Shown here: piece after piece, positions 1 through 9,271 of the stretch
How the letters are laid out: each line of letters opens with the position of its first letter
Numbering within the stretch: the first letter of the stretch is position 1
NCBI GenBank assembly: GCA_021604865.1
Contig: BQJU01000066.1
Location: 1-40,416 of the forward strand
Reading direction: 5' to 3'
From: Saprospiraceae bacterium
Lineage (GTDB): Bacteria > Bacteroidota > Bacteroidia > Chitinophagales > Saprospiraceae
Length of the DNA: 40,416 nucleotides
The notes under the pieces: model-generated
What the model was told of the DNA's origin: nothing
The model's database searches: none
The model's input: the letters and a program-made list of their open reading frames with translations, nothing else
Translations under genes and position numbers: made by a program

Positions 1-2
1 GC

Positions 3-590
3 ATCACCAATTTGTCTCCTTTTGTTGTCGCCAGTAGTGGCGCTTTACCGGTTGAATTAATTCAATTCCGGGCAGAAAAAACAGAAGCGGGTGTCTCTAT
101 ATTATGGGCCACAGCTACAGAAGTCCAAAATGCCTATTTTGAGATAGAGCGAAGCGCCAACAGTCATGCTTTTGAACCATTAGCACAAGTCTCCGGTGCA
201 GGCACAACCAATGAGTTACAAGCTTATCAGTTTGTTGATAAAAATCCGAAGATAGGCCAATTATATTACCGCTTAAAACAGGTTGATTATGACGGAGCAG
301 CTACCTATTCCGAAGTCAAATCCATTTTCTGGGAAAACAAATTAAATGCTAGGATTCATACCTATCCTAACCCTGTCAACGATTTTCTATTTGTGGAAAT
401 GTTTGAATCAGAAGGACGGCCTATGTCGTTGCGCCTGATGGATAGCCGCGGGCAGTTGGTACGGGAATTTGTTTATTCGAGGGGTTCTGGTTTTAAGCAG
501 TTGGATATTTCCAAACTTTTGGCTGGCGTCTACTTCTTAGTGGTTGAAAGTGGGGGAATATTTGAGTCGATACGGTTTGTAAAAAGGTGA
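3..590 (+). CDS. C-terminal part of a T9SS-secreted protein (5' end outside window)
   Basis: The reading frame is open to the left edge of the window, so this is the 3' end of a larger gene. About 195 residues are visible. The first part contains the phrase ALPVELIQFRAE followed by a beta-rich stretch with FEIERS and YYRLKQVDYDG, which is the usual linker domain found just before the sorting domain in Bacteroidota secreted proteins. The last about 80 residues are a type A T9SS C-terminal domain: TYPNPVNDFLFVE, then LMDSRGQLVRE, then LLAGVYFLVVES, ending in IRFVKR. Such domains guide export through the outer membrane and are then removed or used for anchoring. The catalytic or binding part of the protein lies outside the window, so its function cannot be stated. 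The inverted-repeat block at 606 begins 15 bases after the stop codon. Confidence 0.85.
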   Translation: MTNLSPFVVASSGALPVELIQFRAEKTEAGVSILWATATEVQNAYFEIERSANSHAFEPLAQVSGAGTTNELQAYQFVDKNPKIGQLYYRLKQVDYDGAATYSEVKSIFWENKLNARIHTYPNPVNDFLFVEMFESEGRPMSLRLMDSRGQLVREFVYSRGSGFKQLDISKLLAGVYFLVVESGGIFESIRFVKR

Positions 591-605
591 GGGTGCATGT
601 ATCAC

Positions 606-892
606 TATCGGGATCAGAATTCTCAAAATTTGAAAATTACCAGAATGGTGGAAGATGAACTAACTTATAAAGTAATTGGCTGTGCAATGAAAGTCCACAG
701 GTATCGGGTCAGAATTCTCAAAATTTGAAAATTACCAGAATGGTGAAAGATGAACTAACTTATAAAGTAATTGGCTGTGCAATGAAAGTTCAAAGGTATC
801 GGGTCAGAGTTCTCAAAATTTGAAAATTACCAGAATGGTGAAAGATGAACTAACTTATAAAGTAATTGGCTGTGCAATGAAAGTCCATAATA
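606..892 (+). repeat. Three tandem copies (95-96 bp) of the 5' end of the GxxExxY gene
   Basis: Copies begin at 606, 702 and 797, giving periods of 96 and 95 bases. Each contains the left terminal sequence, then aaaatttgaaaattaccag, then the codons for DELTYKVIGCAMKV. The first two copies break off after that codon stretch and run into the next copy. Only the third continues into the full gene. The copies differ by a few substitutions (for example gtggaag against gtgaaag), so they are recent but not brand new. Confidence 0.9.
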
Positions 893-1230
893 CAATGGGG
901 CCGGGTTTTCAAGAAAAAATTTATCAACGGTGTTTGGCAATAGAGTTTCAAAGAGCCAGCTTAAACTTTGCAAGGGAAAAGGAACAAGTACTATATTATG
1001 AAAAAATAGAGGTCGGTATTCGAAGAGCTGATTTCACAGTCGATAATAGACTAATAGTTGAACTTAAAGCTGTAGTTCATTTAGAGGATGTTCATTTAGC
1101 TCAGGCTAAAAACTATACGGTAGCCTATGATTTCCCACTTGGATTGCTGATCAATTTTGGCGGAAAGAGTCTTGAATATAAACTTTTGTTCAACCCAAAG
1201 TACAATTCTGAAAATTCCATCATCCTATAA
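820..1230 (+). CDS. GxxExxY protein (PD-(D/E)XK nuclease-like family)
   Basis: A 136-residue protein. It has the family-naming motif G29-F-Q-E32-K-I-Y35, the nuclease-like core D71 and E81-L-K83, and the Q95-A-K-N-Y99 helix motif, in the order expected for PDDEXK_3/GxxExxY proteins (usual length about 120-135). The biochemical role of the family is not established; the fold suggests DNA binding or cleavage. An ATG start at 820 is used, but the segment before DELTYKVIG is part of the repeated left end, so the native start could be GTG or ATG nearby (835 region). The last residues NSENSIIL are encoded by the same sequence that recurs in the right end of the downstream units. The gene is therefore fused to both ends of the repeat unit, which suggests that gene and repeats travel together. 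Confidence 0.85.
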   Translation: MKITRMVKDELTYKVIGCAMKVHNTMGPGFQEKIYQRCLAIEFQRASLNFAREKEQVLYYEKIEVGIRRADFTVDNRLIVELKAVVHLEDVHLAQAKNYTVAYDFPLGLLINFGGKSLEYKLLFNPKYNSENSIIL

Positions 1231-1281
1231 ATTCTGACCCTGGCAAGTGGAAGTAAACGTATTATATATTAATTATCACAC

Positions 1282-2063
1282 TATCGGGATCAGAATTCTC
1301 AAAATTTGAAAATTACCAGAATGGTGGAAGGAAGCGTTATCTTCAATTGAAAGCCCATAGTCATCGACACGCTCAATCCAAAAATTCTCAAAATTCCATC
1401 ATCCTGAGAATTCTGACCCTGGCAAGTGGAAGTAAACGTATTATATATTAATTATCACACTATCGGGATCAGGATTCTCAAAATTTGTAAATTAACAGAA
1501 TGGTGGAAGGAAACGTTATCTTCTATTGAAAGCCCATAGTCATCGACACGCTCAATCCAAAAATTCTCAAAATTCTATCATCCTGAGAATTCTGATCCTG
1601 GCAAGTGGAAGGAAACGTTATCTTCAATTGAAAGCACATAGTTATCGACACGCTCAATCCAAAAATTCTCAAAATTCCATCATCCTGAGATTTCTGACCC
1701 TGGCAAGTGGAAGGAAACGTATTATATATTAATTATCACACTATCGGGGTCAGGATTCTCAAAATTTGAAAATTACCAGAATGATGGAAGGAAACGTTAT
1801 CTTCTATTGAAAACCCATAGTCATCGACACGCTCAATCCAAAAATTCTCAAAATTCCATCATCCTGAGATTTCTGACCCTGGCAAGTGGAAGGAAACGTA
1901 TTATATATTAATTATCACACTATCGGGATCAGGATTCTCAAAATTTGTAAATTAACAGAATGGTGGAAGGAAACGTTATCTTCAATTGAAAGCCCATAGT
2001 CATCGACACGCTCAATCCAAAAATTCTCAAAATTCTATCATCCTGAGAATTCTGATCCCGACA
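1282..2063. repeat. Four gene-less derivative units of the GxxExxY element
   Basis: Units start at 1282, 1461, 1742 and 1921, with spacings of 179, 281 and 179. Each has the left end of the element, a short middle (gttatcttcaattgaaagcc-like, then cgacacgctcaatccaaaaa), and the right end seen after the GxxExxY gene, followed by a linker (attatatattaattatcaca). The 281-base spacing includes an extra partial copy of about 100 bases around 1600-1700. The middle replaces the GxxExxY coding region, so these look like internally deleted, MITE-like copies. No protein-coding content is supported. Confidence 0.85.
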
Positions 2064-2074
2064 GGAAAAAAAGG

Positions 2075-3502
2075 CTACTCCTTCACCAATTTAACCGTCC
2101 TTACGCCATCATTTGCCCGAAGGCTAACTGTATAGATACCTGTAGGCAACAGAGAAGTATTGATTTCCCAGTTTTGCTGACCAGTGGCCAACTTGGTTCT
2201 ACTTTCCTGCCAAACGGATCGGCCAGTTAGGTCTCTGATTTCCAATTGTAAATCCAGGGCCTCTTCTAGTTCAAATTGCAGCGTTGCCTTATGCTGAGTC
2301 GGATTTGGATAAAGCGTAACCTGCTTCAGGGCAGATGGTTCAGCAGGCAAGCCAACGAGGTCATTGACACTAAATAAGGTATTGACAGATGCATCGGTAG
2401 GTGTGCTGCTAAAAATGACGGCACCTTCAGTATCGCCTACGATGAGATAGCCTTGTCCCAGGCCATTTTCGCCATCATCTTCAAACACGAATTGGTAACA
2501 ACCAAGTTCCGGAATGCTCAAATTGATTTCAGCAGAAGTATTGTTGGCAATAGGGCCGCTTTCGAGCACTACATTACCTTGTTCGTCATAAATAAACCAC
2601 CGGGTATTATCTGCTTCCGAATTTTCATCCGACTCCAGGTATATCACAAGCTGGTTATTGGCTTCTGTCGCTTTTACCCAACGAATTGCCGTGGTATCGT
2701 TCATCGGTTCATCATCTGCAGTAGTTAATTCTGCCTGATAAATACTCTCGCCAGTAGGTAGTGGAATGGTCCCAATAGCTATTTCCTCTGATTCCCCAAA
2801 GGCCAGGTTACCGCTCCAGTTGTAAGTAGTTACTTCGTTTTCATCCAGAGATAGCTTGATCGTGGCCTCAGTGAGGGGTAAAGTGCCGGTATTATAGAGG
2901 TCTACCGTAATATTCGCTTCGTAACATTCTACCAGATATTCCTGATAAAAATGTACGGCAGCATCCTGAGATGGTGGTGTTAGAGCTGAGGCGGCCTGGA
3001 TTTGGCTGTAAACATAAGCGGTTGACCATTCAGGCACCCACAAGTTTTGGTTTACTTTCAAATCCGGAGAAAGCAAAAAGATAGAAGGATAGGCATCTAT
3101 TGCATAAGCCCTGGGGATAGCACTAGTAGCCACATCAATAATCGGATAGGAGGTGCCTTCCACCCAATTACCCTGAGATGGCCCTAATTGGCCGTATAAT
3201 TGGGGCAAACCTGTACTAATGTCAGATTCCACAAAAAAGACCATAACTTCTCCTGTACCATCGGGGCCATACGTTTCATAAATTTCTTCCAGAACATTAG
3301 AGGTGTGAGCATCCCAACACGGGGCACACCAAGTAGCTGTAAAATCAATGATGACCGGAATTCCCTGAGCCAGGTAGTCGTATAATTTCCAATCAGTACC
3401 GGTAATATCGGTAAGTGTAAAATCGGGGGCAAATTGCCCTGGTTGAGTACGAGCTTGTGTTAAACAACCAAACAACAGAAGGGTAAAGACCAAACGTTTC
3501 AT
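2075..3502 (-). CDS. Secreted thioredoxin-fold protein with T9SS sorting domain
   Basis: A 475-residue protein. Residues 1-19 form a signal peptide. Residues about 22-175 are a TlpA/AhpC-type thioredoxin fold: the entry motif GQFAPDFTLTDITG, the redox motif W58-C59-A-P-C62, and the cis-proline region AYPSIFLL. A beta-rich middle follows (about 180-385). The last about 80 residues are a type A T9SS domain beginning LYPNPTQHKATLQF and ending TVKLVKE. The likely role is thiol-disulphide chemistry on, or outside, the outer membrane; the substrate is unknown. The fusion of an active-looking CxxC thioredoxin with a T9SS export signal separates it from periplasmic TlpA. The stop codon lies close to the right end of the GxxExxY repeat block, which could affect its 3' end. 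Confidence 0.85.
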   Translation of the reverse strand: MKRLVFTLLLFGCLTQARTQPGQFAPDFTLTDITGTDWKLYDYLAQGIPVIIDFTATWCAPCWDAHTSNVLEEIYETYGPDGTGEVMVFFVESDISTGLPQLYGQLGPSQGNWVEGTSYPIIDVATSAIPRAYAIDAYPSIFLLSPDLKVNQNLWVPEWSTAYVYSQIQAASALTPPSQDAAVHFYQEYLVECYEANITVDLYNTGTLPLTEATIKLSLDENEVTTYNWSGNLAFGESEEIAIGTIPLPTGESIYQAELTTADDEPMNDTTAIRWVKATEANNQLVIYLESDENSEADNTRWFIYDEQGNVVLESGPIANNTSAEINLSIPELGCYQFVFEDDGENGLGQGYLIVGDTEGAVIFSSTPTDASVNTLFSVNDLVGLPAEPSALKQVTLYPNPTQHKATLQFELEEALDLQLEIRDLTGRSVWQESRTKLATGQQNWEINTSLLPTGIYTVSLRANDGVRTVKLVKE

Positions 3503-3675
3503 AATCTTCTTTTAAAGGGTTTAAATAATTCATAATATATCGGGTAAATAGAAGTACTAAACAACTTTCATGTTAAGTTATTAAAATAGGCGTTGAATTG
3601 CCAGTTTTGAAACGTATTTCAGTTAAGTGATAGATGAGTGTAAGTATTTTGTCGATGAACAACGAAGGCTCCCTT

Positions 3676-4608
3676 TTATTTTACTTTCTTGTATGACCTG
3701 GTTTTGATACTATGAGTAAAATATTGATTGGGTGCTTTAACCAAAGAATCCTTGTTGGACCAATAGTGTTGAGTAGTAAATACCAGAGGATAATATTTTT
3801 CTTCTGAAGGTTTGAAATAAAGGTAATCAAATGACTGAACGTCAGTTGAGTTGGATGCAATAGAAGTCTCTTCAATTGTTAGCAGTCGATGAAAATCTTT
3901 AAGATCTAATAAATCCATGGTTCTTGTCGCCTTTGAGGTGTTGCTGTTTTGTCCGATAAAAACCATAGCCCATTCATAAGGGCCAACTTCGGCCAGGCCA
4001 ATCTGTCCACCACTATTCCCGGCGGGCTTATATTGATATGCATTTCGATCAGAAGAACGGATAACCATCGTAACAGGATCTTCATCTTCAATCGTAAATT
4101 TGATCCAACCGATATACCAGGTACAGGTTTCACAATCATTGCCCGGATAATTACTAGCAATTATAGCAAGCCGTTCCATCGCCTCACCCACTTTCCTAAT
4201 ATTCTGAAGACAAATTACTTCGCTCGTCCAGGAATCGGAGTGAATATTGTATAGTGTACGGTCAATTTTGGGGCTGGGTGTCCAGGTCATCTTGCCATTG
4301 GCAGTCAGAACATCTGACCGAAAAAATTGCATCAACAATTGAGGAATCAACAAATCATCTTCGGCCTTTAATGAACAGGGAGTTACCTGTAATGGCAAAT
4401 AACCAGGTATGGCTGGCGGCAATACGGGAGGTTCCTGTGTCTCAGTCGTTGTCGCTGTTGTATCGGGAGGTGTAACAGTGGCTGTTGGTTCATTTGGTTC
4501 AGACTGCTGGGTACAGGCCTTAATAACCGAAAAGAGCCAAAGGAAAGCTAATGCTGCCAAAAAAACGGATAAATAATTGATGGACGTTTTGGGTTTGGGT
4601 TCAGTCAT
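3676..4608 (-). CDS. Unknown membrane-anchored protein
   Basis: A 310-residue protein that I do not recognise. Residues about 11-30 form one hydrophobic segment (YLSVFLAALAFLWLFSVIKA), preceded by a short charged N-terminus. A Thr/Pro/Glu-rich linker follows (about 36-68), then a soluble domain of about 240 residues containing a C-E-T-C pair and many aromatic residues. This is the layout of an inner-membrane-anchored protein with its main domain in the periplasm. The residue before Cys32 is Ala but -2 is Lys, so this is not a convincing lipobox. It lies downstream of metH on the same strand, separated by a hairpin at 4628-4663, and upstream of the thioredoxin-like gene. No function is proposed. 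Confidence 0.75.
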   Translation of the reverse strand: MTEPKPKTSINYLSVFLAALAFLWLFSVIKACTQQSEPNEPTATVTPPDTTATTTETQEPPVLPPAIPGYLPLQVTPCSLKAEDDLLIPQLLMQFFRSDVLTANGKMTWTPSPKIDRTLYNIHSDSWTSEVICLQNIRKVGEAMERLAIIASNYPGNDCETCTWYIGWIKFTIEDEDPVTMVIRSSDRNAYQYKPAGNSGGQIGLAEVGPYEWAMVFIGQNSNTSKATRTMDLLDLKDFHRLLTIEETSIASNSTDVQSFDYLYFKPSEEKYYPLVFTTQHYWSNKDSLVKAPNQYFTHSIKTRSYKKVK

Positions 4609-4627
4609 TGGGTTCGTTTTATGGCGA

Positions 4628-4663
4628 TTGAGAGGATGTTTTAAATTGTCAACATCCTCTCAA
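4628..4663 (-). terminator. 13-bp perfect hairpin between metH and the unknown gene
   Basis: A 13-bp stem (ttgagaggatgtt at 4628-4640, its reverse complement at 4651-4663) closes a 10-base loop. A weaker outer pairing of gcgatt with aatcgc may extend it. There is no clear U-tract on the minus strand, so it may be an RNA-stabilising or processing hairpin rather than a strong intrinsic terminator. Position just after metH supports a 3'-end role. Confidence 0.5.
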
Positions 4664-4693
4664 ATATAAATAATAATATTTGAAATCGCAATG

Positions 4694-7600
4694 TTAGGAA
4701 TCCAATGAAGGCCCTAACCAACGTTTGGCTTCATCGTTGGAAAACCCTTTTCTACCGGCATAATCTTCTACCTGATCTTCTTTAATTTTTCCCAATCCAA
4801 AATATTTCGCCTCGGGATGTCCAAAATACCAACCACTTACTGCTGCGGTTGGATACATGGCAAAACTGTCGGTCAATTCAATACCAACAGCAGCTTCCAC
4901 GTCCATCATTTTCCAGATGGTGGCTTTCTCGCTATGCTCAGGGCAGGCTGGGTAGCCTGGTGCCGGACGAATACCTTTATACTGCTCCTTAACTAAAGCT
5001 TCACTATCAAGCTGTTCATCACAGGCATAGGCCCAGAATTCCTTGCGTACCCGTTGATGCATACGTTCGGCAAGTGCTTCTGCCAATCGATCAGCAATGG
5101 CTTTTAATAAGATGGCTTGATAATCGTCGTGTTGTTCTTGAAAATGTTGAACCCAATATTCAATACCCAGGCCTGCTGTGACCGCGAAAGCACCAATATA
5201 GTCGGCTTTGCCACTGCTTTTTGGGGCAATAAAATCGGTCAGACAATAATTGGGTAAGCCCGATGCTTTTTGATGTTGTTGACGCAAATGATGCAGCGTA
5301 TACAATACTTCTGTACGACTGTCATCGCTATAGACCTCTATATCATCATCGCCAACACTATTTGCCGGAAAAAGGCCAATTATGGCCCGGGCTTCCAACC
5401 AATTTTCATCAATAATGCGGCGCAACATGCTACGGGCATCATTGTACAATTTTTGAGCTTCATGGCCCACTACTTCATCCTTGAGGATTTCAGGAAATTT
5501 ACCAGCAAGTTGCCAGCTAGAGAAAAAAGGAGTCCAATCAATATAATCCGAAAGTTCTTCGATAGAATAATCGACAAAAGCCTTGCTTCCCAGCCATTGT
5601 GGTTTGACGGCTTCAAATGCATCCCAATCGAGTTGTAGTTTATTCGCACGGGCTTGTTCCAGACTTAAGTATTTTTTTCTGGAAGTCCGATTCGCTCTTT
5701 GCACCCGAACCCGTTCGTAATCTTCACGAGTATCCAGGATAAAATTGCTGCGCGTACTTTCATCGCCACCGATCAGTGAACTGACAACGGCAACGGCTCT
5801 TGAAGCATCAAGTACGTGTACTACGGCACCAGAATATTCCGGTTCTACCTTCACTGCTGTGTGGGTTTTGGAAGTAGTCGCACCACCAATCAATAAGGGC
5901 AATTTAAAGCCCTGACGTTCCATCTCACTGGCCACATGAACCATTTCATCCAAGGAAGGGGTAATCAAGCCACTGAGGCCAATTACCTGTACTTCGTTTT
6001 CGAGGGCTGCAGCCAATATTTTTTCAGCAGGCACCATCACGCCCAAATCTACAATCTCGTAATTATTGCAGGCCAGCACTACCCCAACGATATTTTTTCC
6101 AATATCGTGAACATCTCCTTTGACTGTAGCCATCAAAATTTTTCCCCTCGTACTAAAATCACCGTCAGCTGCCTTTTGGGCCTCAATATAGGGTGTCAGG
6201 TAGGCCACGGATCGTTTCATTACCCGGGCACTCTTGACTACTTGTGGCAGGAACATCTTCCCGGAGCCAAAGAGATCACCAACCACATTCATTCCATCCA
6301 TTAATGGTCCTTCGATAACGGCCAGTGGCGTTGGGTATTTCTGGCGGGCTTCTTCCGTATCTTCTTCTACATAGTCCGTGATGCCTCGCACCAATGCATG
6401 GCTCAACCGTTCCTCCACACTAAGCTCTCGCCAGGTCAGGTCTTTTTGCACGGTCCTTCCACCGCTGCCTTTTAGGCCTTCTGCAAAATCGGTTAACCGC
6501 TCAGTTGCATCTGGTCGGCGGTTGAAAATGACATCCTCCACCCGCTCCAGCAATTCCTTAGGGATTTCTTCATAAACTTCAATCATGCCGGCATTCACAA
6601 TACCCATATCCATTCCGGCCTGAATGGCGTGATAGAGGAAGGCGGCGTGCATCGCTTCCCGCACGGCATTATTGCCTCGAAAAGAAAAAGAAATATTACT
6701 GACGCCTCCACTGATCTTGGCTCCCGGACAAAGTTTTTTGATCTGACGGGTAGCTTCAATATAGTTTAAAGCATATTCATTGTGTTCTTCGATGCCGGTA
6801 GCAATAGCAAAAATATTGGGGTCAAAGATGATATCTTCCGGCCGAAAACCCACCTGTTCTGTCAGAATGCGGTAGGCCCGTTGACAAATGCTTACTTTGC
6901 GTTCTGTGGTATCTGCTTGTCCTTTTTCATCAAAAGCCATGACTACAGCCGCCGCTCCGTATCGCCGGACCAATTTCGCCTGGTGGATAAAAACCTCTTC
7001 CCCTTCTTTGAGGGAAATAGAATTGACAACCGATTTGCCCTGCACACACTTAAGGCCCGCCTCAATGACGCTCCACTTGGAGGAGTCAATCATAATGGGC
7101 AGTTTCGCGATATCCGGTTCCGACATCACCAGGTGCAAAAATTCGACCATCGCCTTTTCGGAATCCAGCAAACCTTCGTCCATATTCACGTCAATGATCT
7201 GCGCACCACCTTCTACCTGATGCTGGGCTACACTCAAGGCTTCAGACAGATTGCCCTCTCTAATTAACCTGGCGAATTTAGCGGAACCAGTGATATTGGT
7301 GCGTTCTCCAACATTAACAAAGTTGGTATTGGGGCGAATGATCAACGGTTCGAGACCGCTGAGCATCGTATAGGGAATTGATTTTGGAATAACTCGTGGG
7401 GTAATGGTCTGCACTGCATCGGCCATTGCCTTAATGTGTTCTGGTGTGGTACCACAGCAGCCGCCAATCAGGTTGACAAAACCACTCTGGGCAAAGTCCC
7501 GGATATAGTTTCTCATCTCTTCTGCTCCCTGGTCGTATTCTCCAAACTCATTGGGTAAACCCGCATTGGGATAAGCGTGCACATAACAATCCGCTATTTT

Positions 7601-8377
7601 CGATAACGCTTCAAGGTGGGGACGCATCTCCTTAGCACCAAGGGCACAGTTGAGGCCTACACATAGCGGGCGCGCATGCATGATTGATATCCAGAATGCT
7701 TCAATGGTTTGGCCACTTAAGATACGACCACTACCGTCTACAATGGTCCCGGAAATGATCACTGGAATTTCCAGGTTGCGTTCTTCGCGCAGCACATCAA
7801 TGGCAAAAAGTGCAGCTTTGACATTTAGGGTGTCAATAATGGTTTCCAACAGCAACACATCCACGCCTCCATCTACCAACCCACAAGCTTGCTCATAAAA
7901 AGCATCTTTCAATTCGTCAAAGGTAACCGCCCGAAAGCCGGGATTATTGACATCGGGCGACATAGAGGCTGTCCGGTTGGTAGGACCAATGGCCCCGGCC
8001 ACCCATCTGGTCTGATCCGGATGTTTTTGCATAAATTTATCCACAGCACGCCGGGCAATTTTGGCCGATTCCAAATTGATCTCGTAGGTATACTCCTCCA
8101 GCTCGTAGTCTGCTTGCGCAATACGGGTTGCGGTAAAGCTATTTGTTTCGAGGATATCAGCACCCGCCTCCAGATAGGCTGTGTGGATATCTTCAACAAC
8201 CTGAGGTTGGGTAATGGACAAAAGGTCATTGTTGCCTTTTAGATCACGGTGAAAATCTGCAAAACGCTCGCCCCGATAGGCTGCCTCGTCCAATTTGTAC
8301 CGCTGAATCATGGTACCCATAGCACCATCCAATACAAGAATTCGTTTACCTAAGGCGTCGGAAATATTTTTTGTCAT
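4694..8377 (-). CDS. metH: Cobalamin-dependent methionine synthase MetH
   Basis: A full-length 1227-residue MetH, the same length as the Escherichia coli enzyme. It transfers a methyl group from methyltetrahydrofolate through methylcobalamin to homocysteine in the cytoplasm. Domains in order: homocysteine-binding barrel about 5-330 with zinc ligands C244, C307 and C308 ([17 protein letters not shown]); folate-binding barrel about 350-620 ([13 protein letters not shown]); cobalamin cap about 650-740; cobalamin domain with D755-V-H757-D-I-G760, where H757 is the lower axial ligand; and the AdoMet reactivation domain about 905-1227 ([12 protein letters not shown]). All key residues are present. 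The gene stands alone, with no metF beside it. I found no convincing SAM or cobalamin riboswitch in its short leader, although a TAnnTTTG match occurs at 8444-8451. Confidence 0.98.
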   Translation of the reverse strand: MTKNISDALGKRILVLDGAMGTMIQRYKLDEAAYRGERFADFHRDLKGNNDLLSITQPQVVEDIHTAYLEAGADILETNSFTATRIAQADYELEEYTYEINLESAKIARRAVDKFMQKHPDQTRWVAGAIGPTNRTASMSPDVNNPGFRAVTFDELKDAFYEQACGLVDGGVDVLLLETIIDTLNVKAALFAIDVLREERNLEIPVIISGTIVDGSGRILSGQTIEAFWISIMHARPLCVGLNCALGAKEMRPHLEALSKIADCYVHAYPNAGLPNEFGEYDQGAEEMRNYIRDFAQSGFVNLIGGCCGTTPEHIKAMADAVQTITPRVIPKSIPYTMLSGLEPLIIRPNTNFVNVGERTNITGSAKFARLIREGNLSEALSVAQHQVEGGAQIIDVNMDEGLLDSEKAMVEFLHLVMSEPDIAKLPIMIDSSKWSVIEAGLKCVQGKSVVNSISLKEGEEVFIHQAKLVRRYGAAAVVMAFDEKGQADTTERKVSICQRAYRILTEQVGFRPEDIIFDPNIFAIATGIEEHNEYALNYIEATRQIKKLCPGAKISGGVSNISFSFRGNNAVREAMHAAFLYHAIQAGMDMGIVNAGMIEVYEEIPKELLERVEDVIFNRRPDATERLTDFAEGLKGSGGRTVQKDLTWRELSVEERLSHALVRGITDYVEEDTEEARQKYPTPLAVIEGPLMDGMNVVGDLFGSGKMFLPQVVKSARVMKRSVAYLTPYIEAQKAADGDFSTRGKILMATVKGDVHDIGKNIVGVVLACNNYEIVDLGVMVPAEKILAAALENEVQVIGLSGLITPSLDEMVHVASEMERQGFKLPLLIGGATTSKTHTAVKVEPEYSGAVVHVLDASRAVAVVSSLIGGDESTRSNFILDTREDYERVRVQRANRTSRKKYLSLEQARANKLQLDWDAFEAVKPQWLGSKAFVDYSIEELSDYIDWTPFFSSWQLAGKFPEILKDEVVGHEAQKLYNDARSMLRRIIDENWLEARAIIGLFPANSVGDDDIEVYSDDSRTEVLYTLHHLRQQHQKASGLPNYCLTDFIAPKSSGKADYIGAFAVTAGLGIEYWVQHFQEQHDDYQAILLKAIADRLAEALAERMHQRVRKEFWAYACDEQLDSEALVKEQYKGIRPAPGYPACPEHSEKATIWKMMDVEAAVGIELTDSFAMYPTAAVSGWYFGHPEAKYFGLGKIKEDQVEDYAGRKGFSNDEAKRWLGPSLDS

Positions 8378-8443
8378 AATCCCTATCAGTTTGTGTTGTT
8401 GGTATGGTTTAGTGTATAACAGCCCTTTTTCTTAATAAGTTGG

Positions 8444-8451
8444 CAAAATTA
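8444..8451 (-). promoter_or_regulatory. Possible -7 element for metH
   Basis: On the minus strand the sequence reads TAATTTTG, an exact match to the Bacteroidota -7 consensus TAnnTTTG, about 67 bases before the metH start. No good TTTG/TTG -33 element lies at the expected spacing, so support is partial. Confidence 0.35.
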
Positions 8452-8563
8452 GGCAATTCCATAGGAATAAACTAGTTTCATTATGATCGGATTACTTCCC
8501 GTGATTTGACCACTTGACTGACACAAAGATCGGGTGCAAGAAAACTGGCGTAGTGAAAAGTCG

Positions 8564-9229
8564 ATGGACGCCGAAAGTCGTCAGCCGACAAGTGAACCAA
8601 CAAATCCCAATACTTCCTTATATTTACAGCCTAAATTGGTGAATAAATTGTCTGATTCCAATCAAGTCAAAGCCTTGGAAGTTATTTTCCACCGCTTCCA
8701 GCCGGTGCTGGTGGGGTACGCTCGTCAGCTTGTGCACTCTGCAGAAGATGCCCGGGAAGTGGTGCAAGATGTTTTTTTGGCAGTGTGGAACAATCGCGAA
8801 AACCTGAAATTGGACGAATCCCTGAAAGCTTATCTATTTACGGCTACCCGTAATAAATGCTACAACCACCTTAGAAAGCGTCGCCTTGATACGGTAGAAA
8901 TGAACGAATCGGTTCCGGAAGCTTATCAGGATCAGGAGGTAGAGGGCAAATTGCATACAGATGAATTAAAAGCCCTGATCTATGATGAAATCAACACATT
9001 ACCTGAACGTTGTAGAAATATATTTTTACTAAGCAGGGAGGAAGACCTGACCAATAAGGCCATTGCTGAAAAGCTCAATATCTCAGTTAAAACAGTAGAA
9101 AATCAAATGACCATTGCACTGAAACGATTGAGAATACGGGTTTATGGATCGGATCAGAAAGCAAGTGGTTCGGGGAAAGTGGCTCTTTTTATGATTTTTT
9201 TAACTTTTTTTAAAATCCTTTGGGGGTAG
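8564..9229 (+). CDS. ECF sigma factor (FecI-like, Bacteroidota type)
   Basis: A 221-residue sigma-70 family regulator, counted from the ATG at 8564; the frame also allows a GTG start at 8534, ten residues upstream. Region 2 is visible as FHRFQPVLVGYARQLVHSAEDAREVVQDVFLAVW. Region 4 is visible as INTLPERCRNIFLLSREEDLTNKAIAEKL followed by SVKTVENQMTIALKRLR, the DNA-contacting helix-turn-helix for the -35 element. The last about 17 residues (VALFMIFLTFFKILW) are unusually hydrophobic. The gene starts a plus-strand cassette with fecR, a signalling TonB receptor and a DUF4249 lipoprotein, which strongly suggests that it activates that cassette when the receptor is loaded, in the FecI/FecR/FecA manner. 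Confidence 0.93.
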   Translation: MDAESRQPTSEPTNPNTSLYLQPKLVNKLSDSNQVKALEVIFHRFQPVLVGYARQLVHSAEDAREVVQDVFLAVWNNRENLKLDESLKAYLFTATRNKCYNHLRKRRLDTVEMNESVPEAYQDQEVEGKLHTDELKALIYDEINTLPERCRNIFLLSREEDLTNKAIAEKLNISVKTVENQMTIALKRLRIRVYGSDQKASGSGKVALFMIFLTFFKILWG

Positions 9230-9271
9230 CCCTGCAAAATTGGGTAACTTATAATAGACTCAATATAAATC

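Larger units (their letters stand above)
606..2063. mobile_element. Inverted-repeat-bounded repeat block carrying a GxxExxY gene
   Basis: The outer ends are perfect 18-bp inverted repeats: TCGGGATCAGAATTCTCA at 608-625 and its exact reverse complement at 2044-2061. Between them lie two truncated 5' copies, one intact GxxExxY gene, and four shorter gene-less units. Every unit begins with a version of the left end (tatcggg(at)cag(a/g)attctcaaaattt) and closes with a version of the right end (cctgagaattctgaccctgg). This layout resembles a mobile element plus internally deleted derivatives. No transposase and no clear target-site duplication are visible, so mobility is inferred. Confidence 0.6.

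Noticed and set aside
1526-1732. A 68-codon open frame inside the repeat block
   Set aside because: Its sequence is the translation of two copies of the same repeat unit and has no start context or domain.
606-2063. Possible CRISPR array
   Set aside because: Repeats are long and include coding sequence, the intervals are themselves repeated, and there are no unique spacers or cas genes.
4254-4475. Plus-strand open frame opposite the unknown membrane protein
   Set aside because: Antisense shadow; the minus-strand frame has a membrane segment, linker and soluble domain.
8378-8533. SAM or cobalamin riboswitch upstream of metH
   Set aside because: I searched by eye for the conserved cores of both and found none; the leader is short and AT-rich.
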